A stretch of DNA of 64,000 nucleotides, taken from NCBI RefSeq assembly GCF_001440475.1, contig NZ_LLYB01000055.1:23188-87187 (forward strand), in the 5' to 3' direction. This DNA is from Bradyrhizobium lablabi (lineage in GTDB: Bacteria > Pseudomonadota > Alphaproteobacteria > Rhizobiales > Xanthobacteraceae). The notes beneath the pieces are model-generated. The model saw only the letters and a program-made list of their open reading frames with translations. It had not been told where the DNA came from and ran no database searches. The position numbers were made by a program, and so were the translations under genes. This document shows positions 8,240 through 16,929 of this stretch, in pieces. Within the stretch, counting starts at the first letter, position 1, and each line of letters opens with the position of its first letter.

Positions 8240-8767
8240 ATGAGACCGAATGACGGTTCCAGGCCCGGCTCAACTGCCGGGGCCAGGGACAATTCCAAAG
8301 ACAGTTCAAAGGCTAACCAGAAGACCAAGCCGTCGCCGGGCGAGCGGCGCCTCGGCGACTTCCTGTGCTTCGCGGTCTATTCGGCCAATCTGGCCTTCGG
8401 GCGGGCCTACAAGAAGGGCCTGGACGAACTCGGCCTGACTTACCCGCAATGGATCGCGATCGTGGCGCTGTGGGAGCAGGATGGTCAGACGGTCAGCGAA
8501 CTCGGCGAGAAGATGTTTCTGGAATCCAACACGCTGACGCCGATCCTGAAAAAGCTCGAGGCGGCGGGCTATCTGCGCCGCCAGCGCGATCCCGCGGACG
8601 AACGGCAGGTGCGCATCAGCCTGACCGAGGGCGGCCGGCGGTTGCGCGAAAAGGGCATGCACATGAACCTGGTGACCGCGACCGGATTGAAGCCCGACGA
8701 GTTCGCGCGGTTGCAGGAAAACGTCGTCACGCTTCGTGACAATCTGATCAAGGCGACGGCAGAGTAG
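8240..8767 (+). CDS. MarR family transcriptional regulator
   Basis: A 175-residue winged-helix regulator. After a polar N-terminal tail of about 35 residues come helix 1 (GDFLCFAVYSANLAF), LTYPQWIAIVALW, the recognition region LGEKMFLESNTLTPILKKLEAAGYL, and the wing RDPADERQVRISLTEGG. The family senses phenolics or oxidants. I chose the ATG at 8240 because GGAAAGGA lies 7 nt upstream; an in-frame ATG at 8153 would place the operator copies inside the gene. It is divergent from the VOC gene. Confidence 0.85.
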   Translation: MRPNDGSRPGSTAGARDNSKDSSKANQKTKPSPGERRLGDFLCFAVYSANLAFGRAYKKGLDELGLTYPQWIAIVALWEQDGQTVSELGEKMFLESNTLTPILKKLEAAGYLRRQRDPADERQVRISLTEGGRRLREKGMHMNLVTATGLKPDEFARLQENVVTLRDNLIKATAE

Positions 8768-8836
8768 GCATGACAATGCGCTCGAGCGGCGCTTTGATGC
8801 GATCTTATTGCGGCGGCGCGTGACGGAGAAGGTGCG

Positions 8837-9814
8837 ATGAATGTTGCGTCACAGGGGGCTTCGCTTCGCGGACGGATCGCCGTCGTGGCAGGTGCGACGC
8901 GGGGCGCCGGCCGCGGCATTGCGGCTGCGCTCGGCGAGGCCGGCGCGACGGTGATCTGCACCGGACGCAGCAGTGCTCGCGCCGATGCTCGAACGCGATC
9001 TGATTACGACCGGCCGGAGACGATCGAGGAGACCGCCGAACTCGTGACCAGCCTTGGCGGCAAAGGCGTTGCTATTGCGGTCGACCATCTCGAATCTTTG
9101 CAGGTCGCGGCGCTGGCCGAACGTATCCGCGCCGAGCATGGCCGCATCGACGTGCTCGTCAACGACATCTGGGGCGCCGAAGTGCTGAAGGGCGGACCGC
9201 CGCAGTGGAACACGCCGATCTGGAAGCTCGACCTGCAGAAGGGCCTGCGGATTCTGCGGCTCGGCATCGAGACGCATCTGGTGACCTCGCATTACCTGCT
9301 GCCGCTGCTGGTCGCGCAACCCGGCGGCCTGTTGGTGGAAGTCACTGACGGCACGGCCGATTACAACGCAACGCATTATCGCATCTCGGTGTTTTACGAT
9401 CTCGTCAAGCAGAGCGTGAATCGCCTCGCGTATTCGCAAGGTCACGAACTCGCGCCCCACGGCGCGACGGCGATAGCGATCACACCGGGTTGGCTGCGCT
9501 CAGAAATGATGCTGCAAAATTTCGGCGTCACCGAAACAAACTGGCGCGAGGCGCTGACGGAGCGGGGAGGCGGCAAGCACCAGGCGCCGCCGGATTTTGC
9601 GCTGTCGGAATCGCCGCGCTATGTCGGACGCGCCGTGGCGGCGCTGGCCGGCGATCCCGATCGGTCGAAGTGGAATCAGAAGTCTGTCAGCTCCGGCGAA
9701 CTCGCGCGCCACTATGGCTTTACGGATATCGACGGCACGCGGCCCGACATCTGGCGTTACACCGCCGAGGTGAGGGAAGGCGGCAAGGTGGCGGACCCAG
9801 GTGATTATCGCTAG
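8837..9814 (+). CDS. SDR family oxidoreductase
   Basis: A 325-residue short-chain dehydrogenase. The nucleotide-binding motif is VVAGATRGAGRGIAAAL (near 17-33) and the catalytic pair is in FYDLVKQSVNRL (YxxxK). Arg after strand 2 (TGRSS) suggests NADP(H). It is longer than the classic 250-residue SDR, with an extended substrate loop and a C-terminal tail. The substrate is unknown. GGAGAAGGTGCG precedes the ATG. Confidence 0.85.
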   Translation: MNVASQGASLRGRIAVVAGATRGAGRGIAAALGEAGATVICTGRSSARADARTRSDYDRPETIEETAELVTSLGGKGVAIAVDHLESLQVAALAERIRAEHGRIDVLVNDIWGAEVLKGGPPQWNTPIWKLDLQKGLRILRLGIETHLVTSHYLLPLLVAQPGGLLVEVTDGTADYNATHYRISVFYDLVKQSVNRLAYSQGHELAPHGATAIAITPGWLRSEMMLQNFGVTETNWREALTERGGGKHQAPPDFALSESPRYVGRAVAALAGDPDRSKWNQKSVSSGELARHYGFTDIDGTRPDIWRYTAEVREGGKVADPGDYR

Positions 9815-9847
9815 TTCTGACGTGCATGTGAGAATGAAAGTAGCCCG

Positions 9848-10549
9848 ATGTCCGTTCACAACAACTCCACCCACCCACTCGACCACCCGATCTGGACTGC
9901 GCTGACCACGACGCAACAGGCGCTGGCGGAAGGCGATGCTCGCGCGCGGCGTTATCCGACAGCGATCACGCCATTCGCCGATATGCCCGATATGTCCGCT
10001 GAAAGCTTTGCTGCGCTTGGCGCGTTGATGTCGCCGGAGGATATCGCCGTGCTGTTCACCCCGGATCCGGTGACGCCGCCTGCCGATTTCAAGGTCGCTC
10101 TCGCAGATACCGGCGAGCAGATGATCGGGACGATCCTTGAAACGCCGGCCAATGGCGTCGACATCGTCACCCTCGGTGTCGAGGACGTTCCCGCGATGAT
10201 CGAATTGACCGCGCTTACCAAGCCGGGCCCGTTCAGCACGCGGACCCATGAACTAGGCACCTTCCTCGGCATCCGCGTCGACGGGCAACTCGTGGCGATG
10301 ATCGGCGAGCGGATGAAGCCCGCGCAATATACCGAGATCACCGCGGTCTGCGTGCATCCATCCCACCGCGGCCGCGGTTACGGGCAGATGCTGCTATCGG
10401 CCATCTCCCGCCACATTGTATCGCACGGCAAGATTCCCTTCCTGCACGTGTTCACCCACAATCGCTCCGCCATCGCGCTCTACCGGCGGCAGGGGATGGA
10501 AATCCGCCGTCGCCTGCACGTGACGGTGTTGAAGAAAGCGGATGGATAA
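9848..10549 (+). CDS. GNAT family N-acetyltransferase (FR47-like)
   Basis: A 233-residue protein. The first 100 residues are poorly conserved. The C-terminal GNAT fold has motif A at VCVHPSHRGRGYGQMLLSAI and motif B at VFTHNRSAIALYRRQGMEIRR. The acceptor is unknown. It follows the SDR gene by 33 bp and may be cotranscribed. Confidence 0.85.
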   Translation: MSVHNNSTHPLDHPIWTALTTTQQALAEGDARARRYPTAITPFADMPDMSAESFAALGALMSPEDIAVLFTPDPVTPPADFKVALADTGEQMIGTILETPANGVDIVTLGVEDVPAMIELTALTKPGPFSTRTHELGTFLGIRVDGQLVAMIGERMKPAQYTEITAVCVHPSHRGRGYGQMLLSAISRHIVSHGKIPFLHVFTHNRSAIALYRRQGMEIRRRLHVTVLKKADG

Positions 10550-10581
10550 TCCGGCGATGACGGCCTCGACCGCTGCCATCC

Positions 10582-11037
10582 TCACGCGTTGCGGGTGCCG
10601 TTCGGGCCTCGATCGGGGCCGGGATCCTGGCCAGCGGCAGCCAGCGTCAACCTGCCGATATAGTGCGCCCATCCCTTGGCGTGGCTTGCCTGGTGCGTCG
10701 CGCTGGGAAGACCGCTATGGGTCATGCGCAGCAACGTGCCGCCATCGTGCTCGATCAGGTCGATCTCGATCAGGCCTGATCCCGGTGGCACCTCGTCATT
10801 GCCTTCCCAGCCAAAACTGTAGGCGAGGCGATGTACTGGCACCACCTCGCGGAACGTGCCGCGCGCCGTTGAACTGCCCACGCCCTTCAGGAGGTACAGG
10901 CCGCCGGGATGCATCTCTGTGGTGGCCTCGCTGCCCATCCATTGCACGATCTTCTCGGGGTCGGTCAGGAAGGCGAACACGCTGGCACGCGGCGCGGCGA
11001 TCTGGGTCTCGCGCTGGACCACAAACGATTCTGGCAT
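10582..11037 (-). CDS. SRPBCC (AHSA1-like) domain protein
   Basis: A 151-residue START-like protein: VQRETQIAAPRASVFAFLTDPEKIVQWMG at the N-terminus and HDGGTLLRMTHSGLP ... HAKGWAHYIGRL at the C-terminus, typical of AHSA1/SRPBCC ligand-binding proteins of arsR-linked type. The start at 11037 gives the domain without the 31-residue upstream extension. It is transcribed away from a cyclase gene. Its closest functional analogue in the window is the AHSA1 protein at 12664. Confidence 0.8.
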   Translation of the reverse strand: MPESFVVQRETQIAAPRASVFAFLTDPEKIVQWMGSEATTEMHPGGLYLLKGVGSSTARGTFREVVPVHRLAYSFGWEGNDEVPPGSGLIEIDLIEHDGGTLLRMTHSGLPSATHQASHAKGWAHYIGRLTLAAAGQDPGPDRGPNGTRNA

Positions 11038-11158
11038 CGAAAACCTCGCTGCTCTCTGGCATGACGGATCGTGCAACCCGCACGAGAACATATGCCGGCG
11101 CGACGATTTACCAAGTGCCGACGATGACAATCAATTGTTCCTGCCGGATGGTCGACCC

Positions 11159-12244
11159 ATGCAGCTGAGCCCGACGCTGACATGGCTGGTCGATGCGGCC
11201 AGCGCTTCGCCGGGCGCCGACCGGTTCCTCGCCGAACTCGGCACGCGCCTGATCGCGGACGGCGTACCGCTTGCCGGCGGGGCGCTGACGCTCGCCGTGC
11301 CGCATCCGATCATCGCCCGCCGCACCTGGCTGTGGCGGGCCGGAAACGGAGAGGTGATCGAGGCGGTGGGATTCGCGCCGGCGGGATTTGCAAGCGCGGG
11401 GCATTCATCCGGCGATGCGGGGCGGAGCTGGTTGGCGGGCCTCGCGGGCGGTGCGGTGCATGAAGACAGCGTTGGCGCAGGCGAGGGCGGGCCGCTGCTT
11501 GGCTGGATCGGACCGCGCCGGTTCACCGAAGCGGAAGCGGGTCGGTTACGCGAGGCGGCCCGCTTTGCCGCGGCGCCGCTTGCCACGCTCTCCGCGCGCG
11601 CGACGCTGTCGGCGGCGCTCGAGGCCTATCTCGGCCGGCGCAGCGCCGCGCGCGTGTTGGCGGGACCGCTGCGGCGCGAAGTCGGCGAAACCATTCGGGC
11701 GGTGTTGCTCTATGCCGATCTGCGTAGCTTCACCGCGTTGTCTGAGGCGCAGCCTGCGGCTGCCGTCATCGAAGCGCTGGGTGGCTGGTTCGACTGCATC
11801 GGCGGCGCGGTCCATGCCTTCGGCGGCGAGGTGCTGAAATTTATCGGCGACGGTGTGCTCGCGATCTTCCCCGTCGGTGAGAAACCACGCGACGCCTGCG
11901 ATGCGGCCGTACGCGCCGTTGCTTCCGCGAAGGCCGGCATGGCGCATCTCGACGTCGAGCGGAGAGGGCAAGGGTTGCCCTCGCTGTCGTTCGGCGTCGC
12001 GCTGCATCTTGGCGAAATTCTGTGGGGCAATGTCGGCGCGGCGGACCGGCTGGATTTCACCGCGATCGGGCCCGCGGTGAATCTGGTCAGCCGGCTCGAA
12101 GGGCTTTGCCGCCCGCTCGGCCGGACAGTTCTGATCTCGGCTGCAGTTGCGGCTGAAACAACGGCGACCCTGGTTCCGATGGGAACACATGCGCTGCGCG
12201 GCATTGAAGCGCCCTGCGTTGTTTACACCGTGCCGGACAACTAG
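11159..12244 (+). CDS. Class III adenylate/guanylate cyclase
   Basis: A 361-residue cytosolic protein. Residues about 1-170 form an unrecognised N-terminal region starting MQLSPTLTWLVDAASA. The C-terminal catalytic domain has LLYADLRSFTAL (first metal Asp), FGGEVLKFIGDGVLAIFP (second metal Asp) and RLDFTAIGPAVNLVSRLE (purine- and ribose-binding region). This supports cyclic nucleotide synthesis from ATP, or less likely GTP. The start codon is a choice: no strong ribosome-binding site is seen, and longer versions would run over the divergent SRPBCC gene. Confidence 0.82.
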   Translation: MQLSPTLTWLVDAASASPGADRFLAELGTRLIADGVPLAGGALTLAVPHPIIARRTWLWRAGNGEVIEAVGFAPAGFASAGHSSGDAGRSWLAGLAGGAVHEDSVGAGEGGPLLGWIGPRRFTEAEAGRLREAARFAAAPLATLSARATLSAALEAYLGRRSAARVLAGPLRREVGETIRAVLLYADLRSFTALSEAQPAAAVIEALGGWFDCIGGAVHAFGGEVLKFIGDGVLAIFPVGEKPRDACDAAVRAVASAKAGMAHLDVERRGQGLPSLSFGVALHLGEILWGNVGAADRLDFTAIGPAVNLVSRLEGLCRPLGRTVLISAAVAAETTATLVPMGTHALRGIEAPCVVYTVPDN

Positions 12245-12262
12245 AGGCAGATCACGAAAACG

Positions 12263-12318
12263 TTAAACCAAATGGTTGACTGTTCGCTTCGCACGACTAT
12301 ATTAAACCACATGGTTGA
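12263..12318 (+). promoter_or_regulatory. Paired ArsR operators over a leaderless promoter
   Basis: Two near-identical 17-bp palindromes, TTAAACCAAATGGTTGA (12263-12279) and TTAAACCACATGGTTGA (12302-12318), share the core AACCA-N2-TGGTT and lie 39 bp apart. A sigma-70 type promoter TTGACT (12276-12281), 16 bp, TATATT (12298-12303) lies between and partly within them. The expected transcription start is at about 12310-12311, on the ATG at 12311. One operator overlaps the -35 box and the other covers the start site and start codon. Confidence 0.75.
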
Positions 12319-12649
12319 ACAAAATCTCGACGCTGTCTTTCATGCCCTCGCGGATCCAACGCGCCGGGCGATGCTTGGACAACTGGCCGAACGCGAACGC
12401 ACGATCGGGGAACTGGCGACGCCGTTCCACATGAGCTTCGCCGGCGCCTCGAAACATGTGCGGGTGCTGGAAAATGCTGGCCTCATGAAACGCACAATTC
12501 GCGGCCGCACCCATCTGTGCCGCCTCGAAGCGGCGCGGCTCGCGGAAGCCGATGCGTGGCTCAGGCGTTACGAGCGTTTTTGGAGCGACAATCTCGACCG
12601 GTTGGAAGCGCTGTTGCGCGCGGAAGACGAGGCGAAGGCCAGGAAGTGA
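12311..12649 (+). CDS. ArsR family transcriptional regulator
   Basis: A 112-residue ArsR/SmtB winged-helix protein beginning MVEQNLDAVFHALADPTRRAMLGQL, with recognition segment FHMSFAGASKHVRVLENAGL. It has a single Cys, in THLCRLE, and no CxC metal motif, so it is of the non-metal type usually paired with SRPBCC/AHSA1 genes. The start at 12311 fits family alignments; an in-frame ATG at 12272 lies inside the upstream operator. No Shine-Dalgarno is present, which agrees with a leaderless mRNA. AHSA1 and DUF899 genes follow. Confidence 0.88.
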   Translation: MVEQNLDAVFHALADPTRRAMLGQLAERERTIGELATPFHMSFAGASKHVRVLENAGLMKRTIRGRTHLCRLEAARLAEADAWLRRYERFWSDNLDRLEALLRAEDEAKARK

Positions 12650-12663
12650 AGGAGAGTGGAGCA

Positions 12664-13197
12664 ATGAATTCAACGACGAAGCCCGAAGCGTATGGCGAAT
12701 TGCCCGAGCCCAGGACGTTGAAAATCCAGCGGCTGTTGCCGGGCCCGATCGAGCGCATCTGGGCCTATCTCACCGACAGCGAATTGCGCCGCAAATGGCT
12801 GGCCGCAGGCGATATGGGAACGGAGGCTGGCGTGCCTTTCGAACTCGTCTGGCGCAACGACGAGTTGACGGACCCGCCCGGCAAGAGCCCGGCCGGCTTC
12901 GGTGGCGAGCATCGCATGCAGAGCCTGATTACCGAATTCGATCCGCCGCGAAAATTGTCGATCACCTGGAACAGCACCGGCGATGTCACGTTCGAACTGG
13001 AGCCGAAAGGCAAGGGCGTGCTGCTCACGATCGTGCATCGGTGCTTCCCCGACCGCGCCACGCTGCTCAAACACATGGCCGGCTGGCACATGCATCTCGA
13101 TGTCCTGGTCGCCCGTGCGAGCGGCGAAGAACCGACGCCGTTTTGGGACGGCTGGAGCGGCCTCATGAAGGAATACGACGCCCGTCTGCCGGCCTGA
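12664..13197 (+). CDS. SRPBCC/AHSA1 family protein
   Basis: A 177-residue START-like protein: LKIQRLLPGPIERIWAYLTDSELRRKWL at the N-terminus and GVLLTIVHRCFPDR ... GWHMHLDVLVAR near the end. The family binds hydrophobic ligands. GGAGAGTGGAG precedes the ATG, 14 bp after the ArsR stop. The ArsR-AHSA1-DUF899 order is common in proteobacteria, and the ArsR protein probably represses all of it. The physiological ligand is unknown. Confidence 0.85.
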   Translation: MNSTTKPEAYGELPEPRTLKIQRLLPGPIERIWAYLTDSELRRKWLAAGDMGTEAGVPFELVWRNDELTDPPGKSPAGFGGEHRMQSLITEFDPPRKLSITWNSTGDVTFELEPKGKGVLLTIVHRCFPDRATLLKHMAGWHMHLDVLVARASGEEPTPFWDGWSGLMKEYDARLPA

Positions 13198-13245
13198 CGC
13201 TGCAAATTCACTCAAATAGGATCACAACAAAACAGGAGGTTAGCC

Positions 13246-13995
13246 ATGCAAATTCACACCGTTTCGGCACAGGAGTGGGAGGCGGCACGCCAGCAACTGC
13301 TTGCGAAGGAAAAAGAAGTGACCCACGCCCGTGACGCGCTCGCCGCTGAGCGGAGGCGGATGCCGTGGCTGGCGGTGGAGAAGGAGTACAAGTTCGACGG
13401 ACCTAACGGCAAGGCGAGCCTGCGCGACCTGTTCGAAGGCCGTCATCAACTGATCGTCTATCGTGCATTCTACGAGCCCGGCGTGTTCGGCTGGCCCGAA
13501 CATGCCTGCCGCGGCTGCTCGATGGTGGCCGATCAGGTCGCGCACCTCGCCCATCTCAACGCCCGCGATACGACGCTGGTGTTTGCCTCGCGCGCGCCGC
13601 AGGCGGACATCGCGCGCCTGAAGAAGCAAATGGGATGGGAGATGATCCCCTGGGTCACCGTCACCGACAGCTTCGATACCGATTTCGGTGTGAACGAGTG
13701 GCACGGCACCAACGTGTTCTTCCGCAACGGCGACAAGATCTACCGCACCTACTTCATCAACAACCGTGGCGACGAGCAGATGGGAGGCACCTGGAACTAC
13801 CTCGACATCACGCCGCTCGGCCGTCAGGAGGTGTGGGAGGACTCGCCCGAGGGATATCCCCAGACGCCTACCTACAAATGGTGGAATTGGCACGACAGCT
13901 ACGTCGAGGGCGCCGCGCCCGACAAGAGGTGGGTCGAGGTGTCGGACGCCGGCGAGGCCGCGTTCCGGAAGCAGAGCGCGAGCACGAAGACATGA
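13246..13995 (+). CDS. DUF899 family thioredoxin-like protein
   Basis: A 249-residue protein of the DUF899 family. Family hallmarks include VTHARDALAAERRRMPWLAVEKEY near the N-terminus, the ACRGCSMVADQVAHLAHLN segment (CxxC within a thioredoxin-like fold, about 89-92), and FFRNGDKIYRTYF and YKWWNWHDSY at the C-terminal end. AGGAGG lies 6 nt before the ATG. The family has no proven substrate. It belongs to the ArsR operon starting at 12311. Confidence 0.87.
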   Translation: MQIHTVSAQEWEAARQQLLAKEKEVTHARDALAAERRRMPWLAVEKEYKFDGPNGKASLRDLFEGRHQLIVYRAFYEPGVFGWPEHACRGCSMVADQVAHLAHLNARDTTLVFASRAPQADIARLKKQMGWEMIPWVTVTDSFDTDFGVNEWHGTNVFFRNGDKIYRTYFINNRGDEQMGGTWNYLDITPLGRQEVWEDSPEGYPQTPTYKWWNWHDSYVEGAAPDKRWVEVSDAGEAAFRKQSASTKT

Positions 13996-14258
13996 GCAAG
14001 TCCTGCTCCGGCGGGTCTGACGGCACTGTCGCTGGCTGGCTATCGCTGGCGGCAGCGCCGACATTTGCGATCATGGCGCTGCTTTCGGCCATGATCGGCA
14101 GCGGCGCGCCCGACTATCTATGTTCGGCCGCGCACGCATCCTTCATCGGCGGCATGGTGCCAATGTACATGCTGATGAGCGCCTTCCATTTGGCGCCCTG
14201 GCTGAAGCTGATCTCGAACCGCAGCCGACCATCTCGGCTCGGCAAAAGCCGGGCGTGA
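13992..14258 (+). CDS. Small two-helix membrane protein
   Basis: An 88-residue protein starting MSKSCSGGSDGTVAGWLSL. It has two hydrophobic segments (about 14-38 and 51-70) and a basic C-terminus (RSRPSRLGKSRA). Its ATG overlaps the stop codon of DUF899 (ATGA), indicating translational coupling and a common function with the ArsR operon. I do not know the family. Confidence 0.75.
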   Translation: MSKSCSGGSDGTVAGWLSLAAAPTFAIMALLSAMIGSGAPDYLCSAAHASFIGGMVPMYMLMSAFHLAPWLKLISNRSRPSRLGKSRA

Positions 14259-14414
14259 GACGCAGAGTTCGACGCTTTCGAACAATCCATTGACCAACTT
14301 TCGCCACTCAGTCGCCAAGCGACTGAGTGATATGTCGTTTCAGTGTCTTGCTATTTGTGGTTGTTGTTGATGTGATCCCAATTCACATCAAGGGCGATAT
14401 TTCGGGAGAGTTCG

Positions 14415-15341
14415 GTGCATAAGGTGATTTCCGCCGTCGTAGCGTTGTTTGTCGTGTTTGGGGCACCGGCGGCATTTGCGCAGGCGTCGCCACCGAGCGA
14501 AGCGTCGCGAAAGGCGGAATTGGCTGCTGCCTGGAAAGCCGCCAGCACGGTAGCCGTCGGCGGGCCCAAGGATGTTTCCCTGATCGATCAGGCCGCGCTG
14601 AAGCTTCCGTCCGGGCGCTTCTTCGTGCCGAAGGCCGAAGCCGCCCGCATCTTGCGGGCGCTCGGCAACGTCGTCAACGATGCAAGCCTGGTCGGCCTTG
14701 TCGTCGGCAACGGGGCGAACGACGGATGGATCGTGGTGATCCGCTACATCAAGGAAGGCTATATCAAGGATGACGACGCCAAGAACTGGAATGCCGACGA
14801 CCTCCTGAAGAATCTGAAGGACGGGGTGGAGGAGTCGAACAAGGACCGCATCGCCCGCGGATTTCCCGAGATGCAGGTGATCGGGTGGGTGCAGGCGCCG
14901 AGTTACGATGCCGCCACCCATCGTCTGGTCTGGTCGCTGCTCGCCAAGGACAAGGGTGAGCCTGATAACGCGACGAAGAGCATCAATTACAATACCTACG
15001 CGCTGGGGCGGGATGGCTACTTCAGCCTCAATCTGCTGTCGACATCGGAAGGCATCGCCGGCGACAAGTCGGTGGCCCATGAACTGCTCGGCAATCTCGC
15101 CTACAACACCGGCAAGCGCTACGAGGACTTCAGCGCCTCTACCGATCGTATCGCGGAGTATGGTCTGATGGCGCTGGTCGGTGGCGCTGCAGCCAAGAAG
15201 CTCGGTCTGTTTGCGCTCGTGAGCGCATTTGTGCTCAAATTCGCAAAGGTCATTCTTGTCGGCCTGGCGGTGGCGGGTGCGGGCGTGATGAATTTCTTCC
15301 GTCGCAAGCCGCGCAGCGATGCGGCCGACGGCCCGGCATGA
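14415..15341 (+). CDS. DUF2167 family membrane-anchored protein
   Basis: A 308-residue exported protein. It has a signal peptide ending near FAQA, a long extracytoplasmic domain with family motifs (SGRFFVPKAEAARILRALGN; GWIVVIRYIKEGYIKDDDAKNW; LSTSEGIAGDKSVAHELLGN), and a C-terminal transmembrane segment (about 263-292) followed by RRKPRSD. The family is predicted membrane protein without assigned function. The likely start is the first codon of the signal peptide; it has no strong ribosome-binding site. Confidence 0.85.
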   Translation: MHKVISAVVALFVVFGAPAAFAQASPPSEASRKAELAAAWKAASTVAVGGPKDVSLIDQAALKLPSGRFFVPKAEAARILRALGNVVNDASLVGLVVGNGANDGWIVVIRYIKEGYIKDDDAKNWNADDLLKNLKDGVEESNKDRIARGFPEMQVIGWVQAPSYDAATHRLVWSLLAKDKGEPDNATKSINYNTYALGRDGYFSLNLLSTSEGIAGDKSVAHELLGNLAYNTGKRYEDFSASTDRIAEYGLMALVGGAAAKKLGLFALVSAFVLKFAKVILVGLAVAGAGVMNFFRRKPRSDAADGPA

Positions 15342-15365
15342 AGAACAGGTCAGGCTTGCCGTATA

Positions 15366-15391
15366 CCCGGGCGCGTGTTGGCGCGCCCGGG
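15366..15391. terminator. Bidirectional terminator-like hairpin between DUF2167 and rsr
   Basis: A perfect 10-bp inverted repeat, CCCGGGCGCG (15366-15375) and CGCGCCCGGG (15382-15391), with a 6-nt loop, lies in the 73-bp gap between the convergent genes. On the plus strand it is followed by a moderately T-rich stretch (CACTTGTTGTT). Confidence 0.6.
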
Positions 15392-15414
15392 GCACTTGTT
15401 GTTACAGATGCAGA

Positions 15415-16740
15415 TCAATGCATCGTCTGCTCCGATGCCGCGATCCACGCGATGACGGCTTCCGAGAAGCCGTGCACGCGCGTCCACGCATCGTACCCGA
15501 CACCGTGCTGGTACGAGGCCACATTCACCATGTAGCCGCGCCCCTTCGGGTCGGGGACCGAGTCGTGGCTCTGCTCGTCGGTGAAGACGATCAGGCGATC
15601 GCCCCTGCGGTCGATCTCGCTGATGGCCTTGCCGAGATAGGTCCCGCTATGCGGCTGCGAGCCGACGATCTTGTCGCGCAGCGCAAAGCCGCGGCGCGGC
15701 GGGATCTTCACGACCTCATTGCTGAACGTGAAGATCTCCACCTCGTCGCAGACCTCGCGGGCGAGGACCGCCAGACCGCAGGCCGCCTCGGCGCGGGTCA
15801 TCTCGGACTGCGCCGAGAGCGGATAGAACATCGACCCTGATACGTCGATCAGGAGCCGCGTGCGGCCCGGAAGCCGCGCATAGCCCTTGATCGACTTCAG
15901 CATCGCGGATTCGAGCTCGGCCTCGAAATCCGGCGCATAGCGCGCCGCCGTGATGAAGCGGTAGGGAAGGATACGGTCCGTCCGCATCGCCTCGATCGCA
16001 TCCGCAATGGTGCTGCGTGGCACCTCCACCTTCTGCATCAGGCGCAGATTGCGGAGCAGCGCCAGGGCACCCAGCCGGTTCTCGCCGATCAGCCGCTCGA
16101 AGGTCGCGCGCTTGTCCTTGCCGGACGAGAGCGAAACCTCCCAGGTATCGGGCGAAGCCAGCTCGCCGTCGACGAGCTGCTTCCACACCTTGGCCTGGTC
16201 CGCGTCCTTTGGCTTGGCGTGAACCAGGAACAGCACGTCCCTGATGCGCACCGCGCCGTCGCGGTCGTACTTCGCGAGCTGATAGGCGTCGAACTTGGTC
16301 ACCGCGCGCGCAAGGCCCTTCTTGACCTGCGCCGAGACGGGCTGACGCTTGCGCTGCTGCATCGGTCCGAGCGCATCCGCCCAGTAGATCGCAAGCAGCT
16401 CCGTCATCTCGTCGGGCCGCTGGATGATGCGGGCGAGCGTATCGGCGACCAGCACGCGATGCTTCTCGTGCCGCGCCATCTCGCGCACCACCACTAGCGG
16501 CGCATGCCGAAGCTTCATCGCCTCGCGCGCCTCGATGGCGAGCGCCGCGACGCGCGCGGGCTCGACCTGCGGCACCAGAAGCATGATGCGCTCGGCGATC
16601 GCAACGCCGTCCTCGTAGAACTGGTTCTCCCACAGGAGGCAGTTCATCAGCGCGCGCTTCAGCGCCATTTCGGGCGTGAAGCGCTTGCCGCGCGCACCCT
16701 CGAACGTGAAGGCGCGAACGATCTTGTTCAGATGGACCAT
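15415..16740 (-). CDS. rsr: TROVE domain protein, bacterial Ro60 orthologue (Rsr)
   Basis: A 441-residue Ro60/Rsr protein. Residues about 1-270 form the helical-repeat TROVE domain, starting MVHLNKIVRAFTFEGARGKRF. The C-terminal part is a vWFA-like domain with a MIDAS site: DVSGSM (299-304), Thr367 in SGTYLG and Asp388 in FTDEQ. Ro60 proteins bind Y RNAs and misfolded or fragmented RNAs and in bacteria assist exonuclease-mediated RNA maturation and decay. At 441 residues it is shorter than the Deinococcus protein (about 530). AGAGGAGG precedes the ATG. Four Y-RNA-like elements lie just upstream on the same strand, probably in the same transcript. No rtcB or RtcR gene is next to it. Confidence 0.93.
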   Translation of the reverse strand: MVHLNKIVRAFTFEGARGKRFTPEMALKRALMNCLLWENQFYEDGVAIAERIMLLVPQVEPARVAALAIEAREAMKLRHAPLVVVREMARHEKHRVLVADTLARIIQRPDEMTELLAIYWADALGPMQQRKRQPVSAQVKKGLARAVTKFDAYQLAKYDRDGAVRIRDVLFLVHAKPKDADQAKVWKQLVDGELASPDTWEVSLSSGKDKRATFERLIGENRLGALALLRNLRLMQKVEVPRSTIADAIEAMRTDRILPYRFITAARYAPDFEAELESAMLKSIKGYARLPGRTRLLIDVSGSMFYPLSAQSEMTRAEAACGLAVLAREVCDEVEIFTFSNEVVKIPPRRGFALRDKIVGSQPHSGTYLGKAISEIDRRGDRLIVFTDEQSHDSVPDPKGRGYMVNVASYQHGVGYDAWTRVHGFSEAVIAWIAASEQTMH

Positions 16741-16780
16741 GATGGCCTCCTCTTGGGGTTGATTAGTGATCGGAAAGGGG

Positions 16781-16920
16781 CGCCGGGGAACAGGCGAGTC
16801 TGGACTGCCCTTGCGGGCGTTGTCACACGCTCTATCCTCTGAGCTACGGACTTTGGGTCCGGAAGGAATCGAACCTTCGACCTTGTGAGTGCGAAGTAAC
16901 AGATCTCTTCACCACCGGCG
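16781..16920 (-). ncRNA. Y RNA 4 (tRNA-mimic Y RNA, proximal to rsr)
   Basis: A 140-nt element whose ends pair as CGCCGG (16915-16920) with CCGGCG (16781-16786). Inside the stem are the conserved GGTGAAGA and CGCCTGTTCC strands and a GAG/CTC plus TCTG/CAGA helix. The enclosed module has a T-arm (16862-16878, loop TTCGATT), then an acceptor-like stem CGGAC/GTCCG capped by CCAAA (16847-16861), then a canonical D-arm GCTCAGAGGATAGAGC (16829-16844) and a GCCC-GCAA-GGGC hairpin. The T-arm before D-arm order is that of a permuted tRNA, as in YrlA-type bacterial Y RNAs. It ends 40 nt before the rsr ATG. Confidence 0.87.
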
Positions 16921-16929
16921 TTTTGGAAA

